A program made the translations under genes and the position numbers. The notes below the pieces were generated by a model. The model was not told the DNA's origin and did not search any database. It saw only the letters and a program-made list of their open reading frames with translations. Shown piece after piece: positions 4,932-6,096 of a stretch of 6,096 bases of DNA; the first letter of the stretch is position 1, and every line of letters begins with the position of its first letter. The DNA is taken from assembly GCA_910579485.1 (NCBI GenBank), contig CAJTVO010000163.1:1-6096 (forward strand). Direction: 5' to 3'. The stretch comes from an uncultured Oscillospiraceae bacterium (GTDB taxonomy: Bacteria; Bacillota; Clostridia; Oscillospirales; Oscillospiraceae).

Positions 4932-6096
4932 ATGCAGGTTTTGATCTCCCTATCCCTCGCGCTGGTGGGCGGGCTGCTGATGTCCCGCCTGGCAAAAAAA
5001 CTGAACCTTCCCGCCGTGACCGCCTATCTGGTGGCGGGATTGCTGCTGGGGCCCTACTGCATCGGGGCGCTGAACATCCTGGACATCGGCTTCAACACGC
5101 CGGAGGAGGTGACCAACCTGGACATCATCTCCCAGGTGGCCCTGGGCTTCATCGCCTTCACCATCGGTAACGAGTTCCGCCTGGAACAGCTCAAGCACAT
5201 GGGCCGTCAGGCCATCACCGTGGGCATCGCCCAGGCGGTGTTCACCACCGCCCTGGTAGACGCCGCCCTGGTGGCGCTGCACTTCATGAACCCCGCCCTG
5301 ATCTCCGTGTCCTCCGCCATCACCCTGGGCGCCATCGCGGCGGCCACCGCTCCGGCGGCCACCCTGATGGTGGTGCGCCAGTACAAGGCGGACGGCCCCC
5401 TCACCAAGCTGCTGCTGCTGGTGGTGGCCATCGACGACGCGGTGGGCCTGGTGCTGTTCTCCGCCTCCTTCGGGGTGGCCTCCGCCCTGGAGAGCGGCAC
5501 CATCAGCCTGGTCACCGTGCTGCTGGAACCCCTGGTGGAGATCGTGCTGTCCCTGGTGTTGGGCGGCTTCGCCGGATGGGTGCTGTACCGGGTGGAAAAG
5601 TACTTCTTCTCCCGCAGCAAGCGTCTGTCCATCTCCATCGGCTTTGTGCTGCTGACGGTGGGCCTGTCCATGGCGGAGTTCGAGGTGGGCGGCATCCACT
5701 GCGGCTTCAGCCTGCTGCTGGTGTGCATGATGACCGGCACCGTGTTCTGCAACATCTGCGACTTCTCCGAGGAGCTCATGGGCCGCGTGGACAGCTGGAC
5801 GGCGCCGCTGTTCGTGCTGTTCTTCGTGCTGTCCGGCGCGGAGCTGAACCTGCGGGTGCTCTCCAATCCCCTGGTGCTGCTCATCGGCGTGGTCTATATC
5901 GTCTCCCGATCCCTGGGCAAATACCTGGGCGCCTATGGCAGCTGCAAGGCCACCGGGTGCAGCGAGGGCATCACAAAGCACCTGGGCATCACCCTGCTGC
6001 CTCAGGCGGGCGTGGCCCTGGGGATGGCCCTGACCGCCCAGCGGCTGTCCGACGGCGAGATGGTGCGCAACGTGGTCCTCTTCTCCGTGCTGGTCT
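4932..6096 (+). CDS. CPA2-family cation:proton antiporter (3'-truncated by the window)
   Basis: An uninterrupted frame from ATG at 4932 runs to the right edge: 388 complete codons, no stop. The product is a polytopic inner-membrane protein with about twelve hydrophobic segments, starting at residues 3-19 and ending around 378-388. It would exchange Na+ or K+ for protons across the cytoplasmic membrane, serving pH and ion homeostasis. CPA2 (Na+/H+ exchanger fold) landmarks: LNLPAVTAYLVAGLLLGPY (24-42); LGFIAFTIGNEF (71-82); the broken-helix segment AAATAPAATLMVVRQY (136-151); VVAIDDAVGLVLF (164-176), where Asp168-Asp169 is the ion-binding pair characteristic of electrogenic members; SRSLGKYLGAY (325-335), with Arg326 and Lys330; and PQAGVALGMAL (357-367). 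The protein has several cysteines, including a C-x-x-C at 273-276. The remaining C terminus, including any regulatory domain, lies outside the window, so ion specificity and subtype cannot be settled. It is transcribed divergently from mrnC from its own promoter. Confidence 0.93.
   Translation, partial: MQVLISLSLALVGGLLMSRLAKKLNLPAVTAYLVAGLLLGPYCIGALNILDIGFNTPEEVTNLDIISQVALGFIAFTIGNEFRLEQLKHMGRQAITVGIAQAVFTTALVDAALVALHFMNPALISVSSAITLGAIAAATAPAATLMVVRQYKADGPLTKLLLLVVAIDDAVGLVLFSASFGVASALESGTISLVTVLLEPLVEIVLSLVLGGFAGWVLYRVEKYFFSRSKRLSISIGFVLLTVGLSMAEFEVGGIHCGFSLLLVCMMTGTVFCNICDFSEELMGRVDSWTAPLFVLFFVLSGAELNLRVLSNPLVLLIGVVYIVSRSLGKYLGAYGSCKATGCSEGITKHLGITLLPQAGVALGMALTAQRLSDGEMVRNVVLFSVLV

Noticed and set aside
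4708..4944. Possible 78-codon small gene between the divergent promoters (and a related 66-codon frame)
   Set aside because: It has no good ribosome binding site, its start lies in the mrnC promoter region, it crosses the antiporter promoter and it overlaps the antiporter start.
4950..5981. A 343-codon His/Gln/Gly-rich minus-strand frame, and a shorter one at 5207-5884
   Set aside because: Both are antisense to the antiporter gene, whose strand has strong family motifs, a promoter and a ribosome binding site. The His/Gln-rich composition comes from reading GTG/CTG codons backwards.

Overview
The window looks like a high-GC member of Bacillota, class Clostridia, most plausibly an Oscillospiraceae-type gut bacterium (Flavonifractor/Lawsonibacter/Oscillibacter-like). 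The grounds are Mini-RNase III and RqcH genes typical of Bacillota, strong AGGAGG-type ribosome binding sites, sigma-A-like promoters and GC-rich coding. The genus is an inference from style and gene content, not from a marker gene.

Left part (1-2535, + strand): three consecutive genes for extracellular proteins of unknown function. The first is cut by the window edge; only an acidic/proline-rich linker and a C-terminal, probably beta-rich domain are visible. The second (493-1236) and third (1378-2490) each start with a clear signal peptide and share one module: an 'IN-x3-LP ... NPY-x-L-x-V' start, a central 'NL-N/S' strand pair, an 'F-x-Y-x-EF' strand and an 'FR-x-FG ... W-(S/T)-D ... FTF-(S/A)-P' end. 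The third protein flanks this module with Pro/Glu/Asp-rich stretches, including four 14-residue tandem repeats. A perfect 11-bp GC hairpin (terminator) and a perfect 13-bp AT-rich palindrome separate the second and third genes. A second strong terminator closes the cluster. The three proteins probably form one surface or secreted system; nothing in the sequence names its function.

Middle part (2528-4685, - strand): mrnC (Mini-RNase III, 23S rRNA maturation) and rqcH (NFACT-family ribosome quality-control factor, Rqc2 homologue). They overlap by 11 bp and are very likely one transcript from a near-consensus promoter at 4720-4748. Both products act on the large ribosomal subunit.

Right part (4686-6096): a divergent intergenic region with one good promoter facing each way, then the first 388 codons of a CPA2-type cation:proton antiporter that runs off the right edge.

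The best candidate for something undescribed is the three-gene exported module. The rest is recognisable housekeeping, with some interesting arrangement details.
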